Positions 11,866-22,500 of a stretch of 64,000 nt of DNA are shown here, piece after piece (position 1 is the stretch's first letter; the number at the start of each line of letters is the position of its first letter). The DNA is taken from contig JAIVFJ010000113.1 in the NCBI GenBank assembly GCA_025765615.1, positions 148,964 through 212,963 of the forward strand. The letters run 5' to 3'. The position numbers were made by a program, and so were the translations under genes. The DNA is from Zopfochytrium polystomum (Eukaryota; Chytridiomycota; Chytridiomycetes; Chytridiales; Chytridiaceae). The notes below the pieces were generated by a model. The model was not told where the DNA came from. It saw only the letters and a list, made by a program, of their open reading frames with translations, and searched no databases.

Positions 11866-13240
11866 ATTTAATTATTATGATAAGTCTTCTCTCTCTTTCT
11901 TTCCTCTACATTAGTTGGCGCCGCAACTAGTATAGTGTGTTTCTGGCGAGCAATCGCGCTGGAAGCGTGTCGGCCTTCGAATACGCCCGAGTATAACCAT
12001 CTTATTTTTTCGACAATCATATCCGTCTCCCTTCTTGCCTTTTCCTACGTAGTCGCTCTTGATAACAGTACCACCAATGTGCTTCCTCCTTTTTGTCTTT
12101 TTTTCTCTCGTGGTTTCTTAACGGCTTCCAGTGATATTTGATACTTGAACCCGCACCCAAAGACTCATGGACGCACTTTTTATTTCTTAATTTTTTTTTT
12201 TCGTTTGTTCGGAGCTTTACTTTCCCTTGGTGGGGGGGAGATCGTTTCATCCCTGCCTTCAACCTCTTCAACCTCTTCTGAATCGCTCTGGAACAAACTA
12301 AAAGATTGGCAGATCGACGCTTTTTTTTTTTTTCATCATCACAGCGTTGGTTTTTTTTGGTTTTCCTCTCGCTGCTCTGATTACAGAGATCCTTAACCCA
12401 AACCCCCTGCCCAAAGCCAATCTCTGATTATTTTTTTTTTTCTTCTTAAACCTGTTAATGGAACAATTGGGAGTGTCAAGCCCTCCCCTTTTTCTCTTTC
12501 ATTTTTTTTTTCTTCTGCATATCTGGTTGGCTGACCCCCACTTTTAGTTTCAGATTTCAAAGCAGCCTGCTGCACGCGGAATAAGCCTTCCCCTCAGAAA
12601 AACGGTTTACGAAAAACGGAGCAAGCCGGGTGAAAAAATGACCGGGAATATTAGAGAGAGGGGGAGAGAGGGAGAGAGGGAGAGAGGGAGAGAGAGAGAG
12701 CGAGAGAAAGAGAGGCCCTTGCAGCTGCCTTTCAATTCAAACTATACGGACTTCAAATCCGACCGGGCCGAGGAGCTGGGGAATTATGCAGCTAGCTGTT
12801 CAGGTGAAAGTGGGGACCCCAAAATTCAAAAAATTCAAAAAAAAAAACAAATAAGAAATAAAGAAAGCACTATAGCCCTCACGACACCAGAAAAAAAAAA
12901 AACCGTTGCGTGTATCGACTTTGAGTTTGAAGGGAGTGCGGATTCGGGGTTTCTTTCAGCCGTGGGTGGGCTCCGCAATTGTAAGAGGCATGCAGAAAGG
13001 CGATAAAATACCACTGGAGGGGTCGGCTCCGTTGGAGGCCGGCCCGATCACGTCCCACATCCGTTCCCCACATCCGGCTGGTTCAATGTGTGCTTGCCCT
13101 GCAATCGAAAAATAAATACATGTAAGCAGAAAAACGCCGACACAAATATTTAACGACGGCACCCACACCCGACTCGCACACAAACACACACACACACACA
13201 CACGCACACACACACACTCAGTAACACACAGGGGACGACA
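11866..13240. other. Intergenic spacer, GH26 to SDR
   Basis: No gene supported. Holds T-rich stretches (12185-12200, 12320-12335, 12430-12440), a GA tract (about 12652-12713) and, just before the next start codon, a CA microsatellite (about 13180-13220). The last 300 bp form the likely promoter/5' UTR of the SDR gene. Confidence 0.5.
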
Positions 13241-14233
13241 ATGGCCGCCGCTCCAGCTCCAGTCTTTGGCGCGCAGACCAAGGCCGAGGACGTCGCCGCC
13301 TACTTCAAGGACCGCGCCGCAGGCCGCCACGTCATCGTGACCGGCGCAAACACCGGCCTGGGCCTCGAGACCGCCCGCGCCCTGGCCGCCCACGGCGCCG
13401 TCGTCACCCTCGCCGCCCGCTCTCGCGAAAAGGGCGAGGCCGCCGTCGCCACCATCCTAGCCCGCCACCCGCGCGCAATAGTCTCGTTCCGCCCCCTCGA
13501 CCTGTCCTCCATCGCCTCCGTCGACGCCTTCGCCGACGCCTACATCGCCGACGGCAACCCGCTCCACATCCTCGTCGCAAACGCCGGCATCATGGCCCTC
13601 CCGCAGGCCACCACCGCCGACGGCTTCGAGGAGCAGCTCGGCGTCAACCACCTCGCGCACTTCCGCCTCACCGAACGCCTCTGGGACCTCCTCCACCGCT
13701 CCGCCCCGTCCCCCGACGACCCCTCCCGCCTCGTCGTCCTCTCCAGCATGGCGAACCTCCTCTTCGCCCCCGCCCAAGGCATTCGCTTCGACGACCTCGA
13801 CGCGAAAAAGTCCTACAACAGCTGGGACCGCTACGGACAGTCCAAGCTCGCAAACATCCTCTTTGCGTTCGAGGCCGACCGCCGCGCCGTCCGCGACGGC
13901 CGCCGCGTCGTCGCCGTCTCGCTCCACCCGGGCATGGTGAGCTCCACCGACCTCATCCGCAAACCCTCCCTCCACTATTTCGCCGAAATGCTGTGGACCG
14001 TCCGAAAGTGGAACATGCTCGAGCTCGCCCGCGGCGTCAAGGACATCCCCGCCGGCGCCTCCACTTCGGTCTTTTGCGCGCTCGCCCCCGAGGTCCAGGG
14101 CGGCAAGTACTACATGGACTGCAAGGTCGCCGCGTTGCACCACGAAAAGGCCTACGACGTCGAGCTCGCAGAGAAGCTGTGGAAAGTGTCCGAGGAGATG
14201 GTCGCGGCCGCCGCGGCCAAGGCCAAGCTTTGA
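13241..14233 (+). CDS. Short-chain dehydrogenase/reductase, retinol dehydrogenase/WWOX-like
   Basis: Single-exon gene of 330 residues. Rossmann-fold NAD(P)-binding motif TGANTGLG at residues 34-41, structural LVANAGIM at 111-118, active-site Ser at 168-169 (VVLSSM), and the catalytic Tyr198 and Lys202 in YGQSKLANILF. This spacing is that of classical SDRs, and the TGANTGLG plus YGQSKLAN wording is typical of the retinol dehydrogenase/WW-domain-oxidoreductase-like fungal group. No signal peptide or membrane segment is seen, so a soluble cytosolic enzyme is likely; the substrate cannot be read from sequence. The ATG is preceded closely by a CA repeat and no in-frame upstream ATG competes. A T-rich 3' flank follows. 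Confidence 0.9.
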   Translation: MAAAPAPVFGAQTKAEDVAAYFKDRAAGRHVIVTGANTGLGLETARALAAHGAVVTLAARSREKGEAAVATILARHPRAIVSFRPLDLSSIASVDAFADAYIADGNPLHILVANAGIMALPQATTADGFEEQLGVNHLAHFRLTERLWDLLHRSAPSPDDPSRLVVLSSMANLLFAPAQGIRFDDLDAKKSYNSWDRYGQSKLANILFAFEADRRAVRDGRRVVAVSLHPGMVSSTDLIRKPSLHYFAEMLWTVRKWNMLELARGVKDIPAGASTSVFCALAPEVQGGKYYMDCKVAALHHEKAYDVELAEKLWKVSEEMVAAAAAKAKL

Positions 14234-15361
14234 AGAAAGAAACTGCTGTTGGGGTAAGGGGGCGGTTGAGGATTTCCGTGCCACCCCTTTTCAACAGACG
14301 GACAATGTGGAGGGTCGACTTTCTATTTTTTTTATTTCTTTTTGTGTGTGTTTTTTCTTTTTTTCCTTTTTTTTTTTCTTGAGGGATTTCCTTGGCACTC
14401 CCATTCCACCTCGTAAGCATCTGATTGGACACAGCAAAACAAACAAATAAAAAGAAAATGTCGATTTTTTGGTTCTGTTCTTTACAGTAAATCAACAACC
14501 GACGTGTCAACATTTATTAAAACCCTCAAAGTTTTGGGGACAGCGAAAACCACACCCACAATCAGATGACACTTTTCACTACTGAAAGAGCAATAATGAC
14601 TGGAGAGTGTAAGAACTTCATTCACGTTTGAACGGAAAGAAAAGGTAACTTGCAAGGTGGAGGGTTCAGATTGAATGTGCTTCATTTGCTATTTCTCCAC
14701 AAATCGCTTCAGCGCAAGCGAGGGGAAAGCTCGCTCATTTGACAACTTGGCGACATATCTGGGAACATATGCAACGTGGGAATTTGTGGAGTCCGCTCGC
14801 AACTTCAGGAGCCCACTTTGAGTCACCGGAGTGCCTTTGTGTCTTGCGCGAGTTCAAGAAGCTACTTTATGATCAAAGCAATGCTTTAGCACGTACACCC
14901 ATCCGTTGATTGATCTGTGCGAAAAAAAAAAAAAAAAATAAGGGGGAGGTGGGTGATGAAAAAGGAAGTAGTAGGGGTGCCAGGTTCATATAAGACGCCG
15001 GGTCCGCTCAGTCGCACTCTTCCGATGAATCCTTTAGCAATTGCCATACTCTGATGGCGCCCTGGTAACATGTGAGTTAGGTATGACATCAATATGCACC
15101 GCGCTGATTTGGTTGTAACTCCATGGAGCATGTGCGCAAAGAAGTAACGCATGGTCCTGTCAAGTTGCCCCACCACATGTCAGTATCGCTTTTTTTGTGA
15201 CATCGCCGTATCGATTTGAAACCCTATTCTTTACTCTTGACTCGCTGTTCCTCCAAATAGGAAGGTTCTACTTGTCAACCGACTTCGGAGAATTTTCTTT
15301 TTTTCCGTTTTCTTTCTTTTTGGCGAAGGATAAATAGAGGCAAGTCCTCGATCGAATAGAA
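14234..15361. other. Intergenic spacer, SDR to DPH2
   Basis: No gene recognised. T-rich 3' flank of the SDR gene (14320-14380), then moderately AT-rich unique sequence with an A-run at about 14921-14938. The stretch before 15362 is the probable DPH2 promoter. Confidence 0.5.
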
Positions 15362-17555
15362 ATGGCAGCCATCGCCGGCACTGGTAGCGACAATGAGACC
15401 ATCCACACAGCCATCAACTTTGACGACGAACCCACGCGCGTAGCCTCTGCCATCATTGCGGCGTTCGACCATGGATCCATATCTTCCAAGAAGGTTTGTT
15501 CTCGATGATATGCCATGCGCCGGTCCCGCCCCGATCGGGCAGATTGAGTTTTGAATCACGCGCTCGCTCACTGAGCTGACCGTTTCTCTTGCGCTTCGTA
15601 CTTCATGCCTCTATCCCCATTCACTTCCTCGAACGCCCTTGGACCGCAACCCCCGCGCACCTACCGAAAAAAAAAAAAAAAAAAAAAGGAAAGATTGCTC
15701 TTCAGTTCCCCGATGAGCTGCTCGCGATTTCAGCCGACGTGTGCCGGCGGCTCCTTGGCGAGCTGACTTCGCGCCTTGCCGGGCTAGGGCCGGCAGCGCC
15801 GCCGTCGCTCTACATTCTCGCGGACACGACGTTTGGGAGCTGCTGCGCAGACGAGGTGGCGGCGGCGCACGTCGCGGCGGATATGCTGGTGCATTACGGG
15901 AGGAGCTGTTTGAGCAGGTAAGGCTCGGAATACCACCCGCCCTTACCGGTGCCCGCTTTGCTCGGCCCCTTCGTCCTTCCCCTCCCTTCTTTATTTTCCC
16001 CCCTTACACGTAACTTCCTTTAATTTCGCAGGACGTCGCGCCTGCCGGTGCTATACGTCTTTGGGCGGTCGCCCATCGACGCCGTCGCGTGCGCGAACGC
16101 AGTGTCTGCGGCGTTGCAAGACGGCGGCGGACGACACGTGCTGTTGATGTTTGACGTGCAGTACCACCATGCACGGGAGGCTGTTGCCGCAGAACTGACG
16201 GCGGCGAGCGGGGCTCGGGTTGTTGTTGCGACGATCGACGACGGTGTGAATCGGCCTGGTGGTGCAGGCGAGGTGGCGTCGTCGTCGAGCGGGCGGGCGT
16301 TTCGGTTGCCAGAGGGCGCGAGGCTGAATGAGTTTACCATTCTGTATGTCGGCCCGCAGTCGCTGACGCTGACGAATATTGTGATGACACACAGCCGGAA
16401 TGAGGTAGAGTGGGCTTTATCCTTCTTCCCCCTCCCCTCTCGATGCTTGAAACTTTGAAGGGGCCTGCCGTCACTGACCTTACGCCATTTTTATTTTTTT
16501 TCCCCTGCGGTTTCAGGTTTACTCGTACGACCCTACTACCAAGGAGCTGGCGCTGGCCTCGTCGTCGGCGAACCGGCTGCTGATGCGGCGATACGCTCTT
16601 GTGCAAAAGGCGCGAGACGCGGACGTGATTGGAATTGTTGTGGGAACTTTGGGAGTTGGTGAGTACTTGAAACTGGTGACTCCCCCGCTTGCTCGCACCC
16701 TTCCCACCTGACATGATGACTACCACGCGTATTGGAAGTGCCGTCCGAATGCCCTGCTTCTTCACACCTTGTGCATGACGCTTACGTGGAATTGGCTGAA
16801 TCACTATCACTCCCTCCTTCCTGTAGTTCGGTTTCGAGCCTTCTCTGCTTTTACGGTACTAACTGGACTCACTTTCCAAACCAAAAGTCTCTTATCTTCC
16901 CACGATTGAACACATCAAGCGGCTGATCCTAGCAAAGGGCAAAAAGCCGTACGTCATTTCGGTCGGGAAGCCCAACCCCGCCAAGCTGGGCAACTTTTTG
17001 GAGATTGACGTGTTTGTGCTCGTCGCGTGCTCTGAAAACTCGTTCCTCGACTCGAAAGAGTTTCTGCGGCCCATCGTCACCCCGTACGAGCTGCAAGTCG
17101 CGCTCGCCGACGCGGACTGGGGGCCGTCCGCGAGCGGCGAGTACATTACCGACCTTGTGGCTGTCCTCGACCGAGTCCGAGCGTCGGCCGACGCAGCCGT
17201 CGCCGCAGAGGAAGCTGGGGACAGCGGCGATGACGACGACGCGGACGGCGAGGCGCATTTTTCGCTGGCGACGGGCAAGCTGAAGCACCACGCGCGGTAC
17301 GCCTGGCGCTCCGGCGGCGCAGCTGCTGGCGGCGCTAGCCAAGACGCACCGGCGGAAGGGCAGCTCGTGGTGCGTCCCGCTGCGGGGGAAGTGTCGACGT
17401 TTGTGGTGTCTAGCGCCGCAGCCGACTTTTTGAACCACCGGAGGACGTACCGGGGCTTGGATATTGAGGCGGAGGCGGACGTGGCGCTGGCGGTAGATGG
17501 CAGGGCGGGCATCGCCAGTTCGTACGGGGAAGGAACGCCGTCGGAAAAGGCTTGA
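15362..17555 (+). CDS. DPH2: Diphthamide biosynthesis subunit 2
   Basis: With Dph1, forms the radical-SAM-like complex that moves the 3-amino-3-carboxypropyl group of SAM to a histidine of elongation factor 2, the first step of diphthamide formation. Five exons: 15362-15493, 15694-15917, 16032-16404, 16517-16658, 16888-17555, giving 512 residues in a consistent frame. Diagnostic pieces are [10 protein letters not shown], the [16 protein letters not shown] motif, HYGRSCLS, and [13 protein letters not shown]. Candidate iron-sulfur ligands are Cys94/95, Cys116 and Cys338 ([10 protein letters not shown]), one in each of the three domains as in the family. Exon 2 begins straight after an intron whose acceptor follows an A-run (15665-15690), so the exact acceptor (GAAAG/ATT) was chosen by phase. 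An acidic low-complexity insert lies near the C-terminus. Confidence 0.92.
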
Positions 17556-18640
17556 ATAGAAGCTGACAGATGCAGTATTCGAATTCTGAGATGCATGGTT
17601 GCACCAGTTCTGTTTTTTTTTTTTTTTGTTTTTTTTTTTTTTTTACCCCGTCCCTGCGGACCTCGTTGAGGTTGCGCCTTTTGGTGTGCCCGCACATAAA
17701 ATCTAACGCAAGCGTTGCGACATGGGGGCGTGGCGCCACATAGCCTGCGTCAAGTGCTAACTTACAGGCGATCAGTGTTGTAACTGTCCATGCTGCTATT
17801 TTCTCACGCGAAATACATGGCCCATAACATAATCTGCGCAAAAGAAGGAGGTAGTGATAAGAACGAAAGGTAGAGTTGGGTCCGTTCAGTTGTTCCCGTT
17901 CAGTTGATCATGGAAATTGGCAGCTCCATTCGTTACCAAGAAACTCCCAGGTGTTACAGTGGGTTGACAAATGTTTTCGGCCAACACTAAAATTTGAAGG
18001 CCGAATAGCCTACGTCACTTCGGGAAACTCTGGCAATTCTAAATTATTTCCAATGAAGCTTGGTATGCTGCAAGTAGAAATTTAAGGCATTATGCTGCGT
18101 AAAGGAGACCGCGCAGAATGGTCCAGAGAATTCGATTTTATGGCTTTATGTCGAAAACTCCAAAAATTTAAGGAAAAACTTGCAATGATGATAAAGTGGT
18201 GCAAGGCGATGTCTGGCAATGACTGCTGGTTCTTTCACTATTCCATGGATGGGGCGAAAAATCTGTGGCAGGACTGAATACATTTTAGTTAAAAACGGAA
18301 AATTTTTGTCGTGAACGAGGGTTTCTAAGTGACATAATCAACTTGGGTGCTGATGATAACTTCAAACCCACATCTTGGTTTGGGAAATAGCTGAACGATA
18401 AGAGGCCGAAATCTATTTTCAGAAGTTGCAACAAGGCTGATTCGGATTAGGCCAGTTTTGCGCCAAAAAAAGCCTTTCACCTGCAAGAAGGAATTTCAAA
18501 CAGACCATCCCGCCTCCAAAGCCAAAGGACCACCAACCTGAAGAAGGCATAAAAAGAAAAAATAAAATAAAAAATAAAAAAAAAGTTCTTCAGCAGCAAA
18601 ACCACCACCGACGAATTTCGCATCTACTTTCTTGTAAACC
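17556..18640. other. AT-rich spacer downstream of DPH2
   Basis: T-runs at about 17611-17644 mark the DPH2 3' flank. From about 17880 base composition drops to AT-rich, unlike the genes around it. Open frames of 60-70 codons occur at 17876-18085 and 18092-18277, but I recognise no family in them. Given the relic that follows, this is probably decayed transposon DNA. Confidence 0.45.
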
Positions 18641-18980
18641 CTTCAACCGGACTGCCGATTGTGTAGTGGCCGACCCTGGAGTCTCAGACATATATACCTC
18701 GCTATCACCGACAGCAAGTGCTGCTTCTCCAACTACATTCCCCACTTCAAGCCCATTCACATTGGAGACACTGAGTGGGCACAAGCAGGCAGGCCATGAT
18801 GTGTACACCAAGAGAAGAGCCCAGAGACTGGATAGGGACAACAACATCAAAGTGTTGGAAAGAATCTGTCAATCCCCAAGACTCCTTGGTGGAAGAATAT
18901 GTTGCATTCATCCATCATATTCTGCGCCAGTTCTTTTTGGTTATGGCAAACAAATCCTCAATGACAGGATAATAACTCAA
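18641..18980 (+). pseudogene. Candidate Fanzor (eukaryotic TnpB-like) nuclease relic
   Basis: One frame from 18666 reads ADPGVSDIYTS, followed after a gap by LETLSGHKQAGHDVYTKRRA and a basic helix-like run to about 18860. It resembles the RuvC-I aspartate motif (x-DPG-x-x-D) and the following Ser-x-E-Y-x-x-x-G region of Fanzor proteins. After a one-base frame change near 18865 a second piece, NPQDSLVEEYVAFIHHIL then RQFF, matches the next conserved block (PS-x-KT-x-SLE-x-F-x-x-Y-I-x-x-VL). Stops and the frame change show it is not functional. Fanzor genes are known to be abundant in chytrid genomes and are often carried by other transposons. The call depends on motif order and on my memory of the family; a profile search is decisive. 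Confidence 0.45.
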
Positions 18981-19583
18981 ATCTGTTTACTTCCACGAAA
19001 AAAAAAATAATAATAGTAATAGTTAAGGTATAGTTTTCGACTCCCAGAGAGGTGGTATAGTTTCAATGTGGCAAATCATGTTTGTGTTCTCTTGTGCGTA
19101 ACTTCTCTGACAACTTGAACTGGTCCTGTCTTTTCCGTTTCCTTCCTTTCATTCTAATTTTTTTTTGACACGCGCTTTGTTCAGTTGGGGTCCTCACTGG
19201 TCTTCCATAGAAGCAGTCTACTGCAGATGCCTCTCTCCTCAAGATGGGAGGAGAGCCACCATCAGGGCCAACTGTTGAGACGCAGTCGTGAATCAATGAA
19301 ATCTTTCGAGTGTCGTGAGAGCAAAAGCAAATCTGTATTGTTATAACAGTTGCTACGTTCCACCAACCAGGCGGCCGGCGACGCTTACCCCCACCAGAAC
19401 GTGGTTGTGGGGGTGCCTCTTCAAACCTCAAAACCACGAGAGAAAGGACATAAGAATAAAAGAGCGAAAAGTTCGAGAAAGGAAAAGGAGAGGGGGGTTC
19501 GAGAGGGGGAGAGAGAGAGAGAGAGAGCAAAGCAAGTACAACTGCTTAAAAAAATAAAACTACGCCACGAAGGTGAAGAGCTC
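18981..19583. other. Spacer between Fanzor relic and cysteine-rich gene
   Basis: A-rich and AT-rich sequence grading into the 3' flank of the leftward cysteine-rich gene, with a GA-rich tract at about 19490-19530. No gene seen. Confidence 0.45.
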
Positions 19584-22500
19584 TCAACAGTCTTCGGGGG
19601 CAGTGCAAGCACCCGTGTTCCCGCAGCAAATTTGACCAGAGTCACCGCAAGAAATGGACTCGCCAATGCTCTCGTTCACGCAAATGACCAAAGAGACCGC
19701 GCTCCTGCAGCGCGCGTCGACGCCGACATTGTCCTTGCAGAGGGAAGGGCAGCCGTCCATCGGAGAGCAAGATCGCGTAGAGTCGCAGCAGAAATTATTG
19801 CCGTCGGTGGAGCAATCCCGCTCCGTCGCCGTAGAGCCGCCTTGGCAGTCAAGAAGCGAGAGCTGGTCGGAAGAACACATTCGGCCGTCGGGAGCACCAA
19901 TGCACTCATCCACACTACTGGACGACTTTGTAGTCAAGGCAGTGCCAAGAGCGGGGCAGTTGTAGGCGAAGTCGCAAGTGTTTGTTGTTGGGCAGCAGAC
20001 AGTGCCGGCAGCACACTTCATTCCAGTGAACGAAGGACCGTCCTTGGTGCAAAGGGTGTAGGTGGACGAAGAAGTGCAGAACATCGACGAAGAACCGCTG
20101 GTGCATGCGCCCGATGGATAGACCGAAGTCGTTGTTCCCGAAGACCCACAATTCTCCTTCTTGTCACAGAGACCAGTGGAAGGGCAGCAAACCATACCAG
20201 GCGAGCAAGCGATGCTGGTTTGGTTGGAAACGTAACTGTTGCTCACGCAGTACTTAAAGGACGACGGGCCGGTGCAGCTTGGTTGGTAGTCCGCGACTCC
20301 AACGCAGTTGTTGTACACAGGAGCTGGAGATGGAGACGGTGCCGCGTAAGTGGGTGCAGTCGTGGACGTCGCCGTTGGAGTTCCAGAGTAGGTCACAGTC
20401 GTGGCGGAGTAGTACGGTGTTGACGTGGAAACAACCGAAGCGGTGGGTCCCGTGTAGGTGGGTACCTTGGGAGCAACGGCGCAAACCGGATCAGACGGGA
20501 ACCGACAGGCATTGCCGCAGCAGACGGTTCCTGGCTGGCAGCTGAGTGGAGCGGTGTAGACAGCTGTTGAAGGATTGTCAGAAATAGAACAGCTCTAGAG
20601 TGCAAGGCCCAGGCGCAAACCTACCATTGTTCATGCAAGACACAAACTGAAGCGTGTTTAGGCAAGCGATTCCAGTGTCCGGAACGCCTGCGCACACATT
20701 CGAATACGTTGGAACAGGAGTGTACTTTGGCGTGGGGGATGGGGCCACTTTTGTCGAGTAAACTGCCGAGTACTGAGACGTGATCGTGTATGCAGGAGGC
20801 GCCGTGGCGGTTTCCACAGGGCGGGAAGACGGAACGTAAGGCTTCGCGCCGGCGCACAGCGGGTCAGTCGAGTAAGTGCAGGCCCCACCACAGCAGACGG
20901 TACCAGCAGGACAGTTGAGCGGCGCAGAGTAAATGCCTGCAATGGGAACGGAAGGGAAAAAAAGATAAGAATGCAGCTGCACACTACACCAGGAAAATAG
21001 AAGTCGACCACGTACTACTATGCAAGCAAGTGACAAATTGCGACGCCGATGTGCACGCTATCGCCGAATCAGGGACCCCGGCGCAGACATTCGAGTAAGC
21101 AGGGTTGCTGGAGCTGACGCACTGATTCCCGCTGCAGACAGTGCCAAGCGGGCACGGAAGAGTACCGTACACTGGGGAGCCGCCCTTGCAGATTGCGATC
21201 GAGGCCGGGTTGACGCAGGCAGTGCCGCCGTCTGGAATGCCAGCACAAATATTCACAGGGGTCGAGGGAGGCTTGTAGGAAGGAGGAGGCGCAGTGTACG
21301 GTGGAGGCAGAACTGCAGAGCAAGCCTCCGGCTGCAGGCATTGGTTCTTGTCGGCGCAGCAGATAGTTCCCAACGGGCAAGACTGTGGGGCATAGGACGC
21401 AAAGACGCCGTTCTGGCAAATGTTGAACTCCGTCTTGCTGACGCAGAGAATTTGATTGTTCGCCATGTTCGCGCAGACTTGGGCCTTCGCGGTGGTGGGA
21501 CAGTCACCCGGCTTCCCGCACACGTTCGGAGTACTGCCAGAGCAGCAGACAGTGCCTGGTGCGCAGTATTGGTCCAGAGCAGAAACCAATTGCTGATTCA
21601 GACAGAAATTGAACGTGTTTGCAGACCGACAGACAATCTGCATGTCCGGCACCTTAGAGCACGGGTTCGTGGCAGGAGGCGTGTAAGTTCCTGGGACATA
21701 GTCGACCGGGCAGTAAGGAGGCGGGGTGATAGCTTTTGGCGGGACATAGGGATTCGGCGGCGGAGAGTACAGGACACCGCCGTTGGCGCAGAGCGGATCG
21801 GAGCTAAAGACGCAAGCGTTTCCGCAGCAGACGGTACCGGCCGGGCACGGCATCGGTGGAGTGATCGCGACTGGCAGGTTGTGCGGGGAGAAAACAAAAC
21901 AACAGTTAGTCACTACGTCTAATCGAGCAGCCTGGCAACACTCACGTCCGTTAAGACACGTCGAGTATGTCGAAGAACTGACGCAGGCAATGCTAGAGTC
22001 CGGAACACCGCTGCAGATATTCACACCGCAATTAGCATTGCTCGGGAACACACAAGCGTTTCCACAGCACTTGGTTCCTGGGGCGCAAGACTGAGCCGCA
22101 GTCGGAAGGCCCCCCAAGCAAATGCTGAACTGAGACGGGTTGATGCAGGCAATGTTCGAGTCCGGCACCCCGGCGCACACGTTCGACGCCGACATATCGA
22201 AGTTCGTGGGAACATCAGAAGGCTTCTCGAGCAGGTACGAGTACGTCTTGAAACTCGATGTAGCTTCGCACTTGTTCGTCGACTGGCTGCAAACCTGCCC
22301 GGCAGGGCAAGTGGTCATACCCGGAAGGAAGTCCCCAGAAGAGCACGTCTTGAAAGCAGTGCTGCCAATGCAAATGGTAGCGCCGTTGGGCATGCCCTTG
22401 CACAGAGGATCAAGAATCTTCTTGCAGTTGTACTCCCAGTCGCAAATGTTGGTGTCGGCGCAGCAAACTGTTCCCTCGGGGCAAGAAAAGTCGGGGCTGG

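Noticed and set aside
17876..18277. Two AT-rich ORFs before the Fanzor relic
   Set aside because: Could be the N-terminal half of the same element, but I could not match any conserved block.
18888..18970. APVLFGYGKQIL as a second Fanzor RuvC block
   Set aside because: It overlaps the better matching VEEYVAFIHHIL frame; both cannot be real and the spacing from the first block is too short.
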